This document shows, in pieces, positions 16,401 through 26,325 of a stretch of 64,000 nt of DNA. The position numbers and the translations under genes were made by a program. Within the stretch, counting starts at the first letter, position 1. Each line of letters opens with the position of its first letter. Source of the stretch: Hymenobacter edaphi (GTDB lineage Bacteria > Bacteroidota > Bacteroidia > Cytophagales > Hymenobacteraceae); the NCBI RefSeq assembly GCF_003258365.1, contig NZ_QHKM01000002.1, positions 248,001 through 312,000 of the forward strand, written 5' to 3'. The notes under the pieces were generated by a model, which saw nothing but the letters and a program-made list of their open reading frames with translations, did no database searches and was not told the DNA's origin.

Positions 16401-19067
16401 TTAGCGCACCACCAGGCGGCGCACCACGCTGCCGCAGCGCAGCAGGTACACGCCGGCGGGCAGGCCGCTCACCGGCAGCGTGACCGAGGCGGCCCCGGCG
16501 GGGAGCAGCGCCTGGCGCTGCAGCCGGCCCTGGGCATCGAGCAGCTGCACCGGGCGCGCGGCGGCGCTGCGCGGCAGGGCCAGCGTGACGTCCTGCCGGG
16601 CCGGGTTGGGGTAGAGGTCGGCGGCGGTGGCGGCCGACCCCGCGGCGGCGGCCGTAATCAGGGCCGGGTCGTAGAGGCCCACGTAGTCCATCACCAGGCT
16701 TTCGTCGCCCACGGCCGTGAAGTTGCCCCCGGCCATGACGCGCCCGCCCACCACGGCCAGCGCGGCCACGGCGCCGTTGGTGCCGGTGCCCAGGCTGCTC
16801 CAGCTCGTGCCGTCCCAGCGGGCCACGTTGGTGGCCGCTACGCCGCCGGCCTGGGCAAACTGCCCGCCCGCGTACACCTCGTTGCCGCTCACGGCCAGGG
16901 CCGATACCGAGCTGGTGGTGACGGTGCCGATGCCGGTGCCCAGGCTGCTCCAGCTCGTGCCGTCCCAGCGGGCCACGTTGTTGGCCGTCACGCCGCCGAT
17001 CTGCGCGAAGCGGCCCGCCGCGTACAGGGTCGTGCCGACGGCCGTCAGCGCGTACACGGGGCCGTTCGGGGGCGTGCCCGCGGTGCTCCAGCTGGTGCCG
17101 TTCCAGCGGGCCAAGTTGGTGGTGATGGTGCCGCCCGCGTTGCTGAACTGTCCGCCCACGTACAGGTCGGAGCCGATGACGGCCAGGGCCCGCACCTGCG
17201 CCGAGGTGGCGTGCGTCAGGCCGGTGCCCAGCGGCGTCCAGTCCGTGCCGTCCCAGCGGGCGATGTTGTTGACGGGCGCGCTGCCAGCCTGGGTAAACGT
17301 GCCGCCCGCGTACAGGTCGCCGTTGGGGGCCAGGGCCAGCGCGGCCACGGCGCCGTTGAAGCCGGCGCCCAGCGGCGTCCAGGCGGTGCCGTTCCACTTG
17401 GCCACGTTGCTGGCCGCCACCCCGCCGGCCTGGAAGAAGCTGCCGCCCGCGTACACGTCGCCGTTGGGGGCCACCACGATGGCGCGTACCGTCATGCCGC
17501 TCGAAAAGCGCCAGCTGGCAAGCGGGCTCCAGGTCGAGCCGTTCCAGCGGGCAATGCCCTCCACGCTCGCGCCATCGGCCATGCGAAACGCGCCGCCGGC
17601 GTACACGGCGCTGCCGCTGCTGGTCAGCGCCGAGGCGGGGGCGTCGAAGCCGTGGGCGGGCTGGCCGGCGGTGCCCAGCCCGCTCCAGCTCGTGCCGTCC
17701 CACTTGGCCAGGTTGTCGGCGCGGGTGCCGTTGGTCAGAAAGCGGCCGCCCACGTACAGCTCATTGCCCACGGCCAGCAGGGCCTGCACCGAGCCGTTGG
17801 CCTCCGAGCCGATGCCGATGCCCGCCCCGACGCGGCTCCAGCTCGAGCCGTTCCACCGGGCCAGGAAGTCGGTCACGGCGCCGTACGCCTGCTGAAAGTA
17901 GCCGCCCGCGTACAGGTCGCTGCCGATAAACACGATGTCGGTGACGCTGCCGTTGCTGTTGCCGTTGGCGAAGCCCGGGCCGCCCAGGCGGCTCCAGGTG
18001 GTGCCGTTCCACTGGGCCAGGCAGTCGACGGTCACGCCCCCGGCCTCGTGGAAGGCCCCGCTGACGTACACGTTGCTGCCCACCACCTCGATGTCCTGCA
18101 CCAGCCCGTTGGAGGCCGTGCCGATGCCGCCGCCCAGGCGGCTCCAGGTGGCGCCGTCCCACTTGGCAATGCGGTTGGCGCTGGTGGCGCCGGCAAAGGC
18201 GAAGCTGCCGCCCACGTACAGGTCGGGGCCGGCCACCTTGAGCACGCTCACGCTGGCGGCGGTGCCGCTGCCGGTTACGCCGTTGCTGGTGCCCGGGCCC
18301 AGGCCGCTCCAGGCCGTGCCGTCCCACTTGGCCACGTTGTTGAGGGCCACGCCGCCGGCCTGGTTGAAGCTGCCGCCCGCGTACAGGTCGCCATTGGGGG
18401 CCACGGCCAGCGCCTGCACCAGCAGCGACTGGCCGCTGGCCTGGCTCATGCCGCTGCCCAGGGCGCTCCAGCCCGCCGCCGTCCACTTGGCAATGTGATT
18501 GACGGTGGCGGTGCCGGCCAGCGTGAAGCGGCCGGCCACGTACAGGTCGCCGTTGGGCGCCGGGGCCAGCGCGTACACGATGCCGGGAATGCCGTTGCCA
18601 TTGCCCACGCCGTTGCTGGTGCCAGTGCCCAGGCTGCTCCAGCTCGTGCCATCCCAGCGGGCCACGCTGCGGGCCACCACGTTGCCGGCCGTGGCAAACT
18701 GCCCGCCCACGTAGATGCTGCTGCCGACGCGGGCCACGGCGTACACCTGGTTGTTGGGGCCGGCCATGCCGAAGCCGGCTTGCCACCGCTCGTCGCCGGT
18801 GCCCAGGGTGGAGGCCGGCCGGAACACCGGGTGGCCGTCGGGCGCGGTAAACATGCGGAAGGCGCGGGCATCAAACGAGCCCTGGGCGCCGGGCCGCAGC
18901 GAGCCGTCGGCGCTTAGCGCGTCGGCCAGGGAGGGCGCCGTGGAAGGCGCTGCGGGCGTTAGGGTGCCGGCTTGGGCGGCCCCGGCCGCGACCAGCAGCC
19001 CGGCCAGGAGCAGGCTGCGTTTGGCCCGGCGAAATAAGGATGGAAGGAGTACGGCGACTACACGCAT
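16401..19067 (-). CDS. Secreted 13-repeat beta-propeller-like protein with T9SS type A sorting domain
   Basis: The product has 888 residues from the ATG at 19067. The signal peptide ends near residue 33 (GAAQA). Residues about 115-810 consist of 13 imperfect units of about 50-60 residues. Each carries VARWDGTSWSSLG or a variant, then an ALAV strand and DLYAGGSF..AGG. The pattern suggests propeller-type blades or tandem beta-sheets. The last about 75 residues are a type A T9SS C-terminal signal: DLYPNPARQDVTLALP, then GLPAGVYLLR and a basic end RRLVVR. It is exported across the outer membrane by the gliding-associated T9SS. Ligand or role is unknown; adhesion or surface display is possible. 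Repeat 2 (KWTAAGWSALG) is the most divergent. Confidence 0.9.
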   Translation of the reverse strand: MRVVAVLLPSLFRRAKRSLLLAGLLVAAGAAQAGTLTPAAPSTAPSLADALSADGSLRPGAQGSFDARAFRMFTAPDGHPVFRPASTLGTGDERWQAGFGMAGPNNQVYAVARVGSSIYVGGQFATAGNVVARSVARWDGTSWSSLGTGTSNGVGNGNGIPGIVYALAPAPNGDLYVAGRFTLAGTATVNHIAKWTAAGWSALGSGMSQASGQSLLVQALAVAPNGDLYAGGSFNQAGGVALNNVAKWDGTAWSGLGPGTSNGVTGSGTAASVSVLKVAGPDLYVGGSFAFAGATSANRIAKWDGATWSRLGGGIGTASNGLVQDIEVVGSNVYVSGAFHEAGGVTVDCLAQWNGTTWSRLGGPGFANGNSNGSVTDIVFIGSDLYAGGYFQQAYGAVTDFLARWNGSSWSRVGAGIGIGSEANGSVQALLAVGNELYVGGRFLTNGTRADNLAKWDGTSWSGLGTAGQPAHGFDAPASALTSSGSAVYAGGAFRMADGASVEGIARWNGSTWSPLASWRFSSGMTVRAIVVAPNGDVYAGGSFFQAGGVAASNVAKWNGTAWTPLGAGFNGAVAALALAPNGDLYAGGTFTQAGSAPVNNIARWDGTDWTPLGTGLTHATSAQVRALAVIGSDLYVGGQFSNAGGTITTNLARWNGTSWSTAGTPPNGPVYALTAVGTTLYAAGRFAQIGGVTANNVARWDGTSWSSLGTGIGTVTTSSVSALAVSGNEVYAGGQFAQAGGVAATNVARWDGTSWSSLGTGTNGAVAALAVVGGRVMAGGNFTAVGDESLVMDYVGLYDPALITAAAAGSAATAADLYPNPARQDVTLALPRSAAARPVQLLDAQGRLQRQALLPAGAASVTLPVSGLPAGVYLLRCGSVVRRLVVR

Positions 19068-19090
19068 AAAAACGAGGCTATTCAGACAAC

Positions 19091-19098
19091 CAAAGATA
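19091..19098 (-). promoter_or_regulatory. -7 box TATCTTTG for the T9SS repeat protein gene
   Basis: An exact TAnnTTTG on the minus strand (CAAAGATA on plus), 24 nt before the start at 19067. The -33 region is GC-rich without TTG. Confidence 0.5.
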
Positions 19099-19192
19099 AT
19101 GCGCGCGGCCAGACGGCCTCCATGCCTGCTACCCGTCCTCGGAAGACCGGCAGCAGGCCCCCATTTTGCGGGGCCGGGGCGGCGTATAAGCA

Positions 19193-19225
19193 CCGGGCCG
19201 CGCCTGCAGAGCAGGCGCGGCCCGG
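19193..19225 (-). terminator. Stem-loop downstream of the GH97 gene
   Basis: Perfect 15-nt arms (CCGGGCCGCGCCTGC and its complement) enclose a 3-nt loop, 22 bp after the GH97 stop. There is no T-run, so it may block exonucleases or act as a weak terminator. Confidence 0.65.
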
Positions 19226-19247
19226 GCTGGCTGGCCGGTGGCGGGGG

Positions 19248-21512
<2,265 letters not shown>

Positions 21513-21548
21513 TCACTCACGACGGCCGCGCCCCGGCCGCGACGGGCA

Positions 21549-21575
21549 CAAAAAAAGCGCCCCGGAGGGCGCTTT
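21549..21575 (-). terminator. Rho-independent terminator of pheS
   Basis: Read on the minus strand: AAAGCGCCC-TCCG-GGGCGCTTT followed by a T-run, 27 bp after the pheS stop. Confidence 0.88.
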
Positions 21576-21601
21576 CAAGCGACGCGCAGCCGCCGCTGGC
21601 G

Positions 21602-22702
21602 TTAGTGAATGCTCTCGAACTGCCGCAGAAAGCGCAGGTCGTTCTGGGTGAAGAGGCGCAGATCCTTGATCTGGTACTTGAGCATGGTGGGGCGCTCCAG
21701 GCCCATACCGAAGGCGAAGCCCGAGTAGCGCTCCGGGTCGATGCCGCAGGCGCGCAGCACGTTCGGGTCGACCATGCCGGCGCCCATGATTTCCACCCAG
21801 CCGGTGTACTTGCAGATGTTGCAGCCTACGCCCTTGCAGATCAGGCAGGAAATATCGATTTCGGTGCTCGGCTCGGTGAAGGGGAAGTAGGAGGGGCGCA
21901 TGCGCATCTTCACGTCCTGCCCGTAAAACTCCTGGGCGAAGTAGTAGATGGTCTGCTTCAGGTCGGCGAAGCTCACGTTTTCGTCGATGTAGAGGCCCTC
22001 AATCTGGTGAAACACCATGTGGGCCCGGGCCGAAATGGCCTCGTTGCGGTACACCCGGCCCGGCATGATCGAGCGAATCGGCGGCTTCTGGCTCTGCATC
22101 AGGCGCACCTGCACCGTGCTGGTGTGCGTGCGCAGCAGGTGAGATGGTGAATTGGCGAGTTGGTGAGTTGACGTGCCATCAGCCTGAACGTCACTCGCCA
22201 TTTCACCACTCCCTATTTCACCGCCGGCCAGGAAGAACGTGTCCTGCATTTCGCGGGCCGGGTGGTTTTCGGGGAAGTTCAGGGCCGAGAAGTTGTGCCA
22301 GTCGTCCTCGATTTCGGGGCCCTCGGCCACGTTGAAGCCGATGCGCGAGAAGATGCGCACGATTTCGTCGCGGGTCAGGCTCAGCGGGTGGCGCGTGCCC
22401 AGGGCGCCGGGCACGGCGGGCAGGGTGTAGTCGTAGCCGGCGTCGGCGGGCTGGGCGGCGGCCTCGTCTTCCAGCTGCTGGCGGCGCTGGTCGAATTTAT
22501 CCTGCGCCAGCTGCTTCAGGGCGTTGAGCTGCTGGCCCACGCTGCGGCGGTTTTCGGCCGGCACGGTTTTGAGCTGGTCGAAGAGGTCGGCAATGCGGCC
22601 CTTGCGGCCGGTATAGGCAATGCGAAACTGGTCGAGCCCGGCCGCCGTCGTGACGTCGTAGGCCTCGATTTCCTGCTGAAGCTGTTGGATCGTGTCCTGC
22701 AT
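21602..22702 (-). CDS. pheS: Phenylalanyl-tRNA synthetase alpha subunit with an in-frame insertion
   Basis: The product has 366 residues from the ATG at 22702. The N-terminal helical hairpin (residues 1-85) leads to the class II catalytic core. Motif 1 region is HPLSLTRDEIVRIFSRIGF and NFSALNFPENHPAREMQDTFF; motif 2 is RTHTSTVQVR and PGRVYRNEAISARAHMVFHQ; motif 3 is FAFGMGLERPTMLKY. It charges tRNA-Phe with PheT, which is not in the window. Between DTFFLAGG and LLRTHTS there are about 28 extra residues (EIGSGEMASDVQADG...) that family members lack; they are encoded by an 85-bp palindromic repeat at 22138-22222. Without it the length would be about 338, normal for Bacteroidota. Confidence 0.95.
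   Translation of the reverse strand: MQDTIQQLQQEIEAYDVTTAAGLDQFRIAYTGRKGRIADLFDQLKTVPAENRRSVGQQLNALKQLAQDKFDQRRQQLEDEAAAQPADAGYDYTLPAVPGALGTRHPLSLTRDEIVRIFSRIGFNVAEGPEIEDDWHNFSALNFPENHPAREMQDTFFLAGGEIGSGEMASDVQADGTSTHQLANSPSHLLRTHTSTVQVRLMQSQKPPIRSIMPGRVYRNEAISARAHMVFHQIEGLYIDENVSFADLKQTIYYFAQEFYGQDVKMRMRPSYFPFTEPSTEIDISCLICKGVGCNICKYTGWVEIMGAGMVDPNVLRACGIDPERYSGFAFGMGLERPTMLKYQIKDLRLFTQNDLRFLRQFESIH
22138..22222. repeat. 85-bp palindromic repeat inserted in frame inside pheS
   Basis: The left part GGTGAGATGGTGAATTGGCG and its continuation to 22171 is matched in inverted orientation by CACTCGCCATTTCACC..TTTCACC ending at 22222. The arms consist of GGTGA/GGCGAG micro-repeats. The insertion keeps the reading frame and falls in the loop before motif 2 of PheS. 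It resembles in behaviour the Rickettsia palindromic elements found inside proteins, but the sequence is different. Confidence 0.75.
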
Positions 22703-22710
22703 AAGTGCTG

Positions 22711-22718
22711 CAAAGATA
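22711..22718 (-). promoter_or_regulatory. -7 box TATCTTTG for pheS, near-leaderless
   Basis: An exact TAnnTTTG on the minus strand only 8 nt before the pheS ATG, so the transcript would have a leader of about 4 nt. No TTG at -33. Confidence 0.55.
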
Positions 22719-22932
22719 GGCCCTCGACGGGCTCCGGCCACCTCCCGGCCGCTGCCGGGGCCGGGCCGCGGGCCGCGGCGGGTGGCTGACTCCGGCGCGT
22801 TTACGTATGAGGCATCAGTCCACCGCCTTGCCCCGCCCGCCGATGCGCCCGCCCGCCCCGGCCCCGGCCACCGCCCGCTTCCGCCGGCCCCGCCGGGTTG
22901 TTTCATCTCTTCACCTCCCCACGCCCCTCGCC

Positions 22933-23268
22933 ATGCTTCGCCGATTTCTACTTCCCCTGCTGCTCGTGCTCTTCGTTGCCGCGGCCGATGCGGCCCAGGC
23001 CCAGACCCGCAAGGCCCACAGCGGCCGCGGCACCCGCGCCCGCACCCAGCCCAAGTCCTCCGACGACGTGAAGCTGGCCCCCGGCATGCGCATCGGCCGT
23101 CCCCTGGCCCTCACCACCGACTACATGGGCCGCCCGCTTAAGCCCAAGGCCAAGCTCACGTCCACGCCGGTGAAAACCACCAAGGGCCAGGCCACCTCCA
23201 TGTCGGCGCGGGGCTCCAGCTCGGCCGGCGGCAAAGCCACCACCCCCCGGAAAACCAAGCGCCGCTGA
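22933..23268 (+). CDS. Small secreted basic protein with YxGRP motif
   Basis: The product has 111 residues from the ATG at 22933; longer versions begin with a Pro-rich stretch and lack a signal. The signal peptide is MLRRFLLPLLLVLFVAAADA, cleaved near AQAQ. The mature part is basic, rich in Thr, Lys, Ser and Gly, without cysteines and probably disordered. The fragment LAPGMRIGRPLALTTDYMGR is followed by PLKPK. The next gene encodes a protein with the same order of elements (APG, RP, DYxGRP, K), so the two are probably distant tandem paralogues. Function unknown. Confidence 0.7.
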   Translation: MLRRFLLPLLLVLFVAAADAAQAQTRKAHSGRGTRARTQPKSSDDVKLAPGMRIGRPLALTTDYMGRPLKPKAKLTSTPVKTTKGQATSMSARGSSSAGGKATTPRKTKRR

Positions 23269-23399
23269 ACTGTTTCCGCCGACGGCGGGTTCGGGGGAAA
23301 CCAGCAGCAAAACGCGCCCCGAACGCCGCCGAAAAGCAGGCCGTTCGACGCCCCTACTACCTCCATTACTTCTCACCACGCTTTCTTAAGACTCAGACC

Positions 23400-23861
23400 A
23401 TGAAACGGTTGGCATTACTCGGATTGGTACTGGGCCTGATGACCGTGCAGGCGCAGGCGCAGACCACCAAAAAATCTTCCAAATCCAACGACGGCTGGGG
23501 CAGCACCAGCAACGACGGCTGGGGCGCCCCCGCGCCCAAGAAGGCCGCCGCCCCTAAAGCCGCCAGCGCGAAGGCGGCCGCTCCCAAAGCGGCCGTAGCC
23601 GCCGACGCGGGCACGCCCGCCGCCGCTACGGCGCCGGCCGAAGCCACCCCGGCGCCCGCCGCGCCCACGGCCACGGGCGCTGCCGGCTCCGCTTCGGGCG
23701 GCTTCGGCGGCGGCATCGGCGGGGGCGCCGCCAACGACGCCCGCCCCATTGAGGGCACCAGCGTAGCGCCGGGCTCGGCCCTGCGCCCGATGAGCCGCAC
23801 CCGCTACGACTACCGCGGCCGCCCCATCGAGCAGAAGCCCTCGATGCGCCCGCGCGAATAG
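23400..23861 (+). CDS. Small secreted Ala/Pro-rich protein with YxGRP motif
   Basis: The product has 153 residues. Signal peptide MKRLALLGLVLGLMTVQAQA. The mature protein starts with a duplicated SNDGWG unit (SNDGWGSTSNDGWG), continues with a Lys/Ala/Pro low-complexity region that looks disordered (KKAAAPKAASAKAAAPKAA), then a Gly-rich part. It ends with APGSALRPMSRTRYDYRGRP and a short basic tail. The C-terminal motif matches that of the preceding protein. There are no known domains. The signal peptide and low complexity suggest a periplasmic or surface spacer protein. A strong terminator follows. Confidence 0.75.
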   Translation: MKRLALLGLVLGLMTVQAQAQTTKKSSKSNDGWGSTSNDGWGAPAPKKAAAPKAASAKAAAPKAAVAADAGTPAAATAPAEATPAPAAPTATGAAGSASGGFGGGIGGGAANDARPIEGTSVAPGSALRPMSRTRYDYRGRPIEQKPSMRPRE

Positions 23862-23918
23862 CCTGCCTCCCCGGCGCCGGAGTTGCCGCCAACCGGCTCT
23901 GACCCCTGGTCAATACCT

Positions 23919-23954
23919 AAAAAAGCCCTTCCCGCCGCGGGAAGGGCTTTTTTT
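23919..23954 (+). terminator. Rho-independent terminator after the YxGRP pair
   Basis: AAAAAGCCCTTCCCG pairs with CGGGAAGGGCTTTTT and is followed by more T. It also faces the convergent M16 gene, for which the A-run gives termination on the other strand. Confidence 0.9.
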
Positions 23955-24050
23955 GTTGGATTTTGCACGGCGCCGATCGGCACGCCGGCCCGGCGGCCGG
24001 CCCCAATGCGCCGCGGCGGCCGGTTCCGGGGGCCGCCGGGGCGGGGCGGC

Positions 24051-25334
24051 TTAGGCCAGGGTTTCTTCCGCTTCCGCGGCCACTTCGGCGGCTTCGCGCG
24101 GGCGGGCCTGGTAGCGCAGCGTCGAGCAGTTGTCGGGGCGCAGCACCTGCCGGGCCAGGCGCAGCACGTCGGCGGGCTGCACGGCCTGCACGCGGGCGCT
24201 TTCCTGGTTGACCAGGTCGGCGTCGCCCATGAGTTTGGCGTAGGCCAGGTTCATGGCGCGGTTCAGCAGCTCCACTTCGCTGAACACGATGCTGGCTTCG
24301 GCCTGGTTTTTCACCTTTTCCAGCTCCTCGGCCTCAATGGGGGCGGCGCTGAGCTCGGCCACCACGGCTTCCACGGCGGCGTCGGCCTGAGCCAGGTCCA
24401 CGCCCTGGTTGAGCTTGCCGCTGACCACGAGCAGGCCCGGCTCCAACGAGCCCATCACCGAGGCCGACAGCGAGTTGAACAGCTGCTGCTCCTTCACCAG
24501 GCGCTGGTACAGCCGGCTCGATTTGCCGCGGCCCAGCACGTCGCTCATCAGGTCGGCGGCGTAGTAGTCGTCGTCGGTGCGGGCGGGCATGTGGTACACT
24601 TTATACAGGGCGCTCAGCGGCACGTCGGCCTCCACCGTCAGCAGGCGGGCTTCGGTCTGGCGCGGCTCCGGCGGCAGCTGCCGCTCGTAGGGCGTGCCGG
24701 CCGGAATGGGCCCGAACCACTTCTCGGCCAGCTGCCGGGCTTCGGCCAGGCTCACGTGCCCGGCCACTACCAGAATGGCGTTGGCGGGCGAGTAGTGCTT
24801 CTGGAAAAAGGCGCGCACCTGCGGCATGGTGGCGTTTTCGATGTGGCTGATTTCCTTGCCGATGGTGGCCCACTGGTAAGGGTGCTGCTGGTAGGCGAGG
24901 GGGCGCAGCTTCAGCCACACGTCGCCGTAGGGCTGGTTCAGGTAGGTTTGCTTGAACTCCTCGACCACCACCTTGCGCTGCACTTCCAGCCCGTTTTCCG
25001 AGAAGGCCAGGCTCAGCATGCGGTCCGATTCCAGCCAGAACGCGGTTTCGATGTTCTGGGCGGGCAGGGTGAGGTAGTAATTGGTGATGTCGGGCGAGGT
25101 GAAGGCGTTGTTTTCGCCGCCCACGCGCTGCAGCGGCTCGTCGTAGCTCGGAATGTTCACGGAGCCCGAAAACATCAGGTGCTCAAACAAGTGGGCAAAG
25201 CCGGTGTGCGCCGGGTCCTCGTCGCGCGAGCCGACGTTGTAGAGCACGTTGAGCACGGCCATGGGCTGCGTGAAATCCTCGTGCACAAGGCAGCGCAGGC
25301 CGTTCGACAGGGTAAATTCCTGGAAGTTGATCAT
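24051..25334 (-). CDS. M16 family zinc metallopeptidase (insulinase-like)
   Basis: The product has 427 residues with no signal peptide. The N-terminal catalytic half contains the inverted zinc motif HLFEH (H48, E51, H52) and the downstream ligand E126 in VVVEEFKQ, at the usual distance. VGGENNAFTSPDITNYY is also typical. The C-terminal half has the M16 inactive-domain features KVYHMPARTDDDYYAADLMS and DVLGRGKSSRLYQRL. The length corresponds to one bacterial subunit of a processing-peptidase-like clamshell, and the protein likely dimerises with itself or a partner. Ending AEVAAEAEETLA is acidic. The absence of a signal suggests a cytoplasmic peptidase of small peptides. Confidence 0.93.
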   Translation of the reverse strand: MINFQEFTLSNGLRCLVHEDFTQPMAVLNVLYNVGSRDEDPAHTGFAHLFEHLMFSGSVNIPSYDEPLQRVGGENNAFTSPDITNYYLTLPAQNIETAFWLESDRMLSLAFSENGLEVQRKVVVEEFKQTYLNQPYGDVWLKLRPLAYQQHPYQWATIGKEISHIENATMPQVRAFFQKHYSPANAILVVAGHVSLAEARQLAEKWFGPIPAGTPYERQLPPEPRQTEARLLTVEADVPLSALYKVYHMPARTDDDYYAADLMSDVLGRGKSSRLYQRLVKEQQLFNSLSASVMGSLEPGLLVVSGKLNQGVDLAQADAAVEAVVAELSAAPIEAEELEKVKNQAEASIVFSEVELLNRAMNLAYAKLMGDADLVNQESARVQAVQPADVLRLARQVLRPDNCSTLRYQARPREAAEVAAEAEETLA

Positions 25335-25529
25335 AGTGGCAATAGGAGAGGGGCGGCTACTAGGGGAATAACCTACGAAAACGCCGCCGGGTTCGGCTGG
25401 GCCAACCTGCTGCGCCGGGCCGGCGCGGGCGGCGAAGATAGAAAGTGGTGGCTTGTTTCAGGTTCTGACTTTGGCTAACTGGCTGCGACCCACTCGATTC
25501 TTTTCAATCTATTTACCCTGTTGATTACC

Positions 25530-25985
25530 ATGCCCAAAGGCAACCAGTTTACCGCTTCCCTAGCCGCCGCCGAGCTGACGGCCGCCCGCGCCGCCGTCAA
25601 GGCCCTGCAAGGCAAATTGGCCTTCGTGCCCCAGCAGCCCGAAAGCCTGCTTACCTCCGCCACCATCTCGCCCGAGCGCCTGCCTCTGGCCGACCTGGCC
25701 CTGCAGGCCGCCGACGCCGAGCTGCTGCGCGCCAAGATTGCCGGCTACCGCGCCCTGGTGGCCCTGCGCAACCAGCTCGCGCCCGAGCTGACCCGCCTCG
25801 ACAACGCCCTGAACGTGCTCGGCTCCGACATCCTGTTCCACGTCAACAACGTGCACGCCGACAGCGAAGCCGGCAAGGGCGAAACCACCGGACTGGGGCA
25901 GCTGCGCCAGGATATCAACGCCTATTACGCCAAGCCCAACGCCCGCAAGGCCGCCAAGGCTGCCAAAGCCGCCAGCCCCGCTTAA
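25530..25985 (+). CDS. Hypothetical helical protein
   Basis: The product has 151 residues from the ATG at 25530; a TTG nine bases earlier is possible. It is predicted almost entirely alpha-helical (LAAAELTAARAAVKALQGKL, LADLALQAADAELLRAKIAG), with no signal peptide, cysteine or membrane segment, and a Lys/Ala-rich tail (RKAAKAAKAAS) as in DNA-associated or ribosome-associated small proteins. I do not recognise a family. Codon usage is like that of neighbours. It lies between a divergent M16 gene and a convergent glycosyltransferase gene. Confidence 0.65.
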   Translation: MPKGNQFTASLAAAELTAARAAVKALQGKLAFVPQQPESLLTSATISPERLPLADLALQAADAELLRAKIAGYRALVALRNQLAPELTRLDNALNVLGSDILFHVNNVHADSEAGKGETTGLGQLRQDINAYYAKPNARKAAKAAKAASPA

Positions 25986-26325
25986 TCCGGACCAAGCCCC
26001 GGCCAGCCACGCCAGCAGCCTTCGTTGCCGCCGTTCTGGTGGCAGCGGAGGCCGTTTGGCTGATCGGAACGAGCGGGACGGTGATTCGGACCGCTATTTA
26101 CCGATTGCCACCGCCGGTTTGGTCATCGGAACGACCGAGTCGGTGATTCCGGCCACGGCAACGGTCATCGAGAGCCGCTCTGGCCGGCCCAGCAGCGCCC
26201 GCCGCAGTGCGCAGGGGCCGTGAGCCGGGGTGCGGCAGGCCCAGGGCTGGTTTGCTCAAGCCAGACGTCTGGGTGGCCCGCGGCGTGGCTTCGCGTAGGC
26301 GGCTACGGCCGCGGCGCAACCCGGT
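25986..26325. other. 340-bp convergent intergenic region with a 62-bp-period direct repeat
   Basis: No gene is supported. Two diverged direct copies of about 38 bp begin at 26054 and 26116, sharing ATCGGAACGA and CGGTGATTC. The 62-bp spacing is not a multiple of three, so it is not a protein repeat. No terminator is obvious. Confidence 0.55.

Noticed and set aside
16401-19067. The periodic sequence in this region as a CRISPR or satellite array
   Set aside because: The repeats are coding, imperfect, contiguous and in frame, and lie in a protein with signal peptide and T9SS domain.
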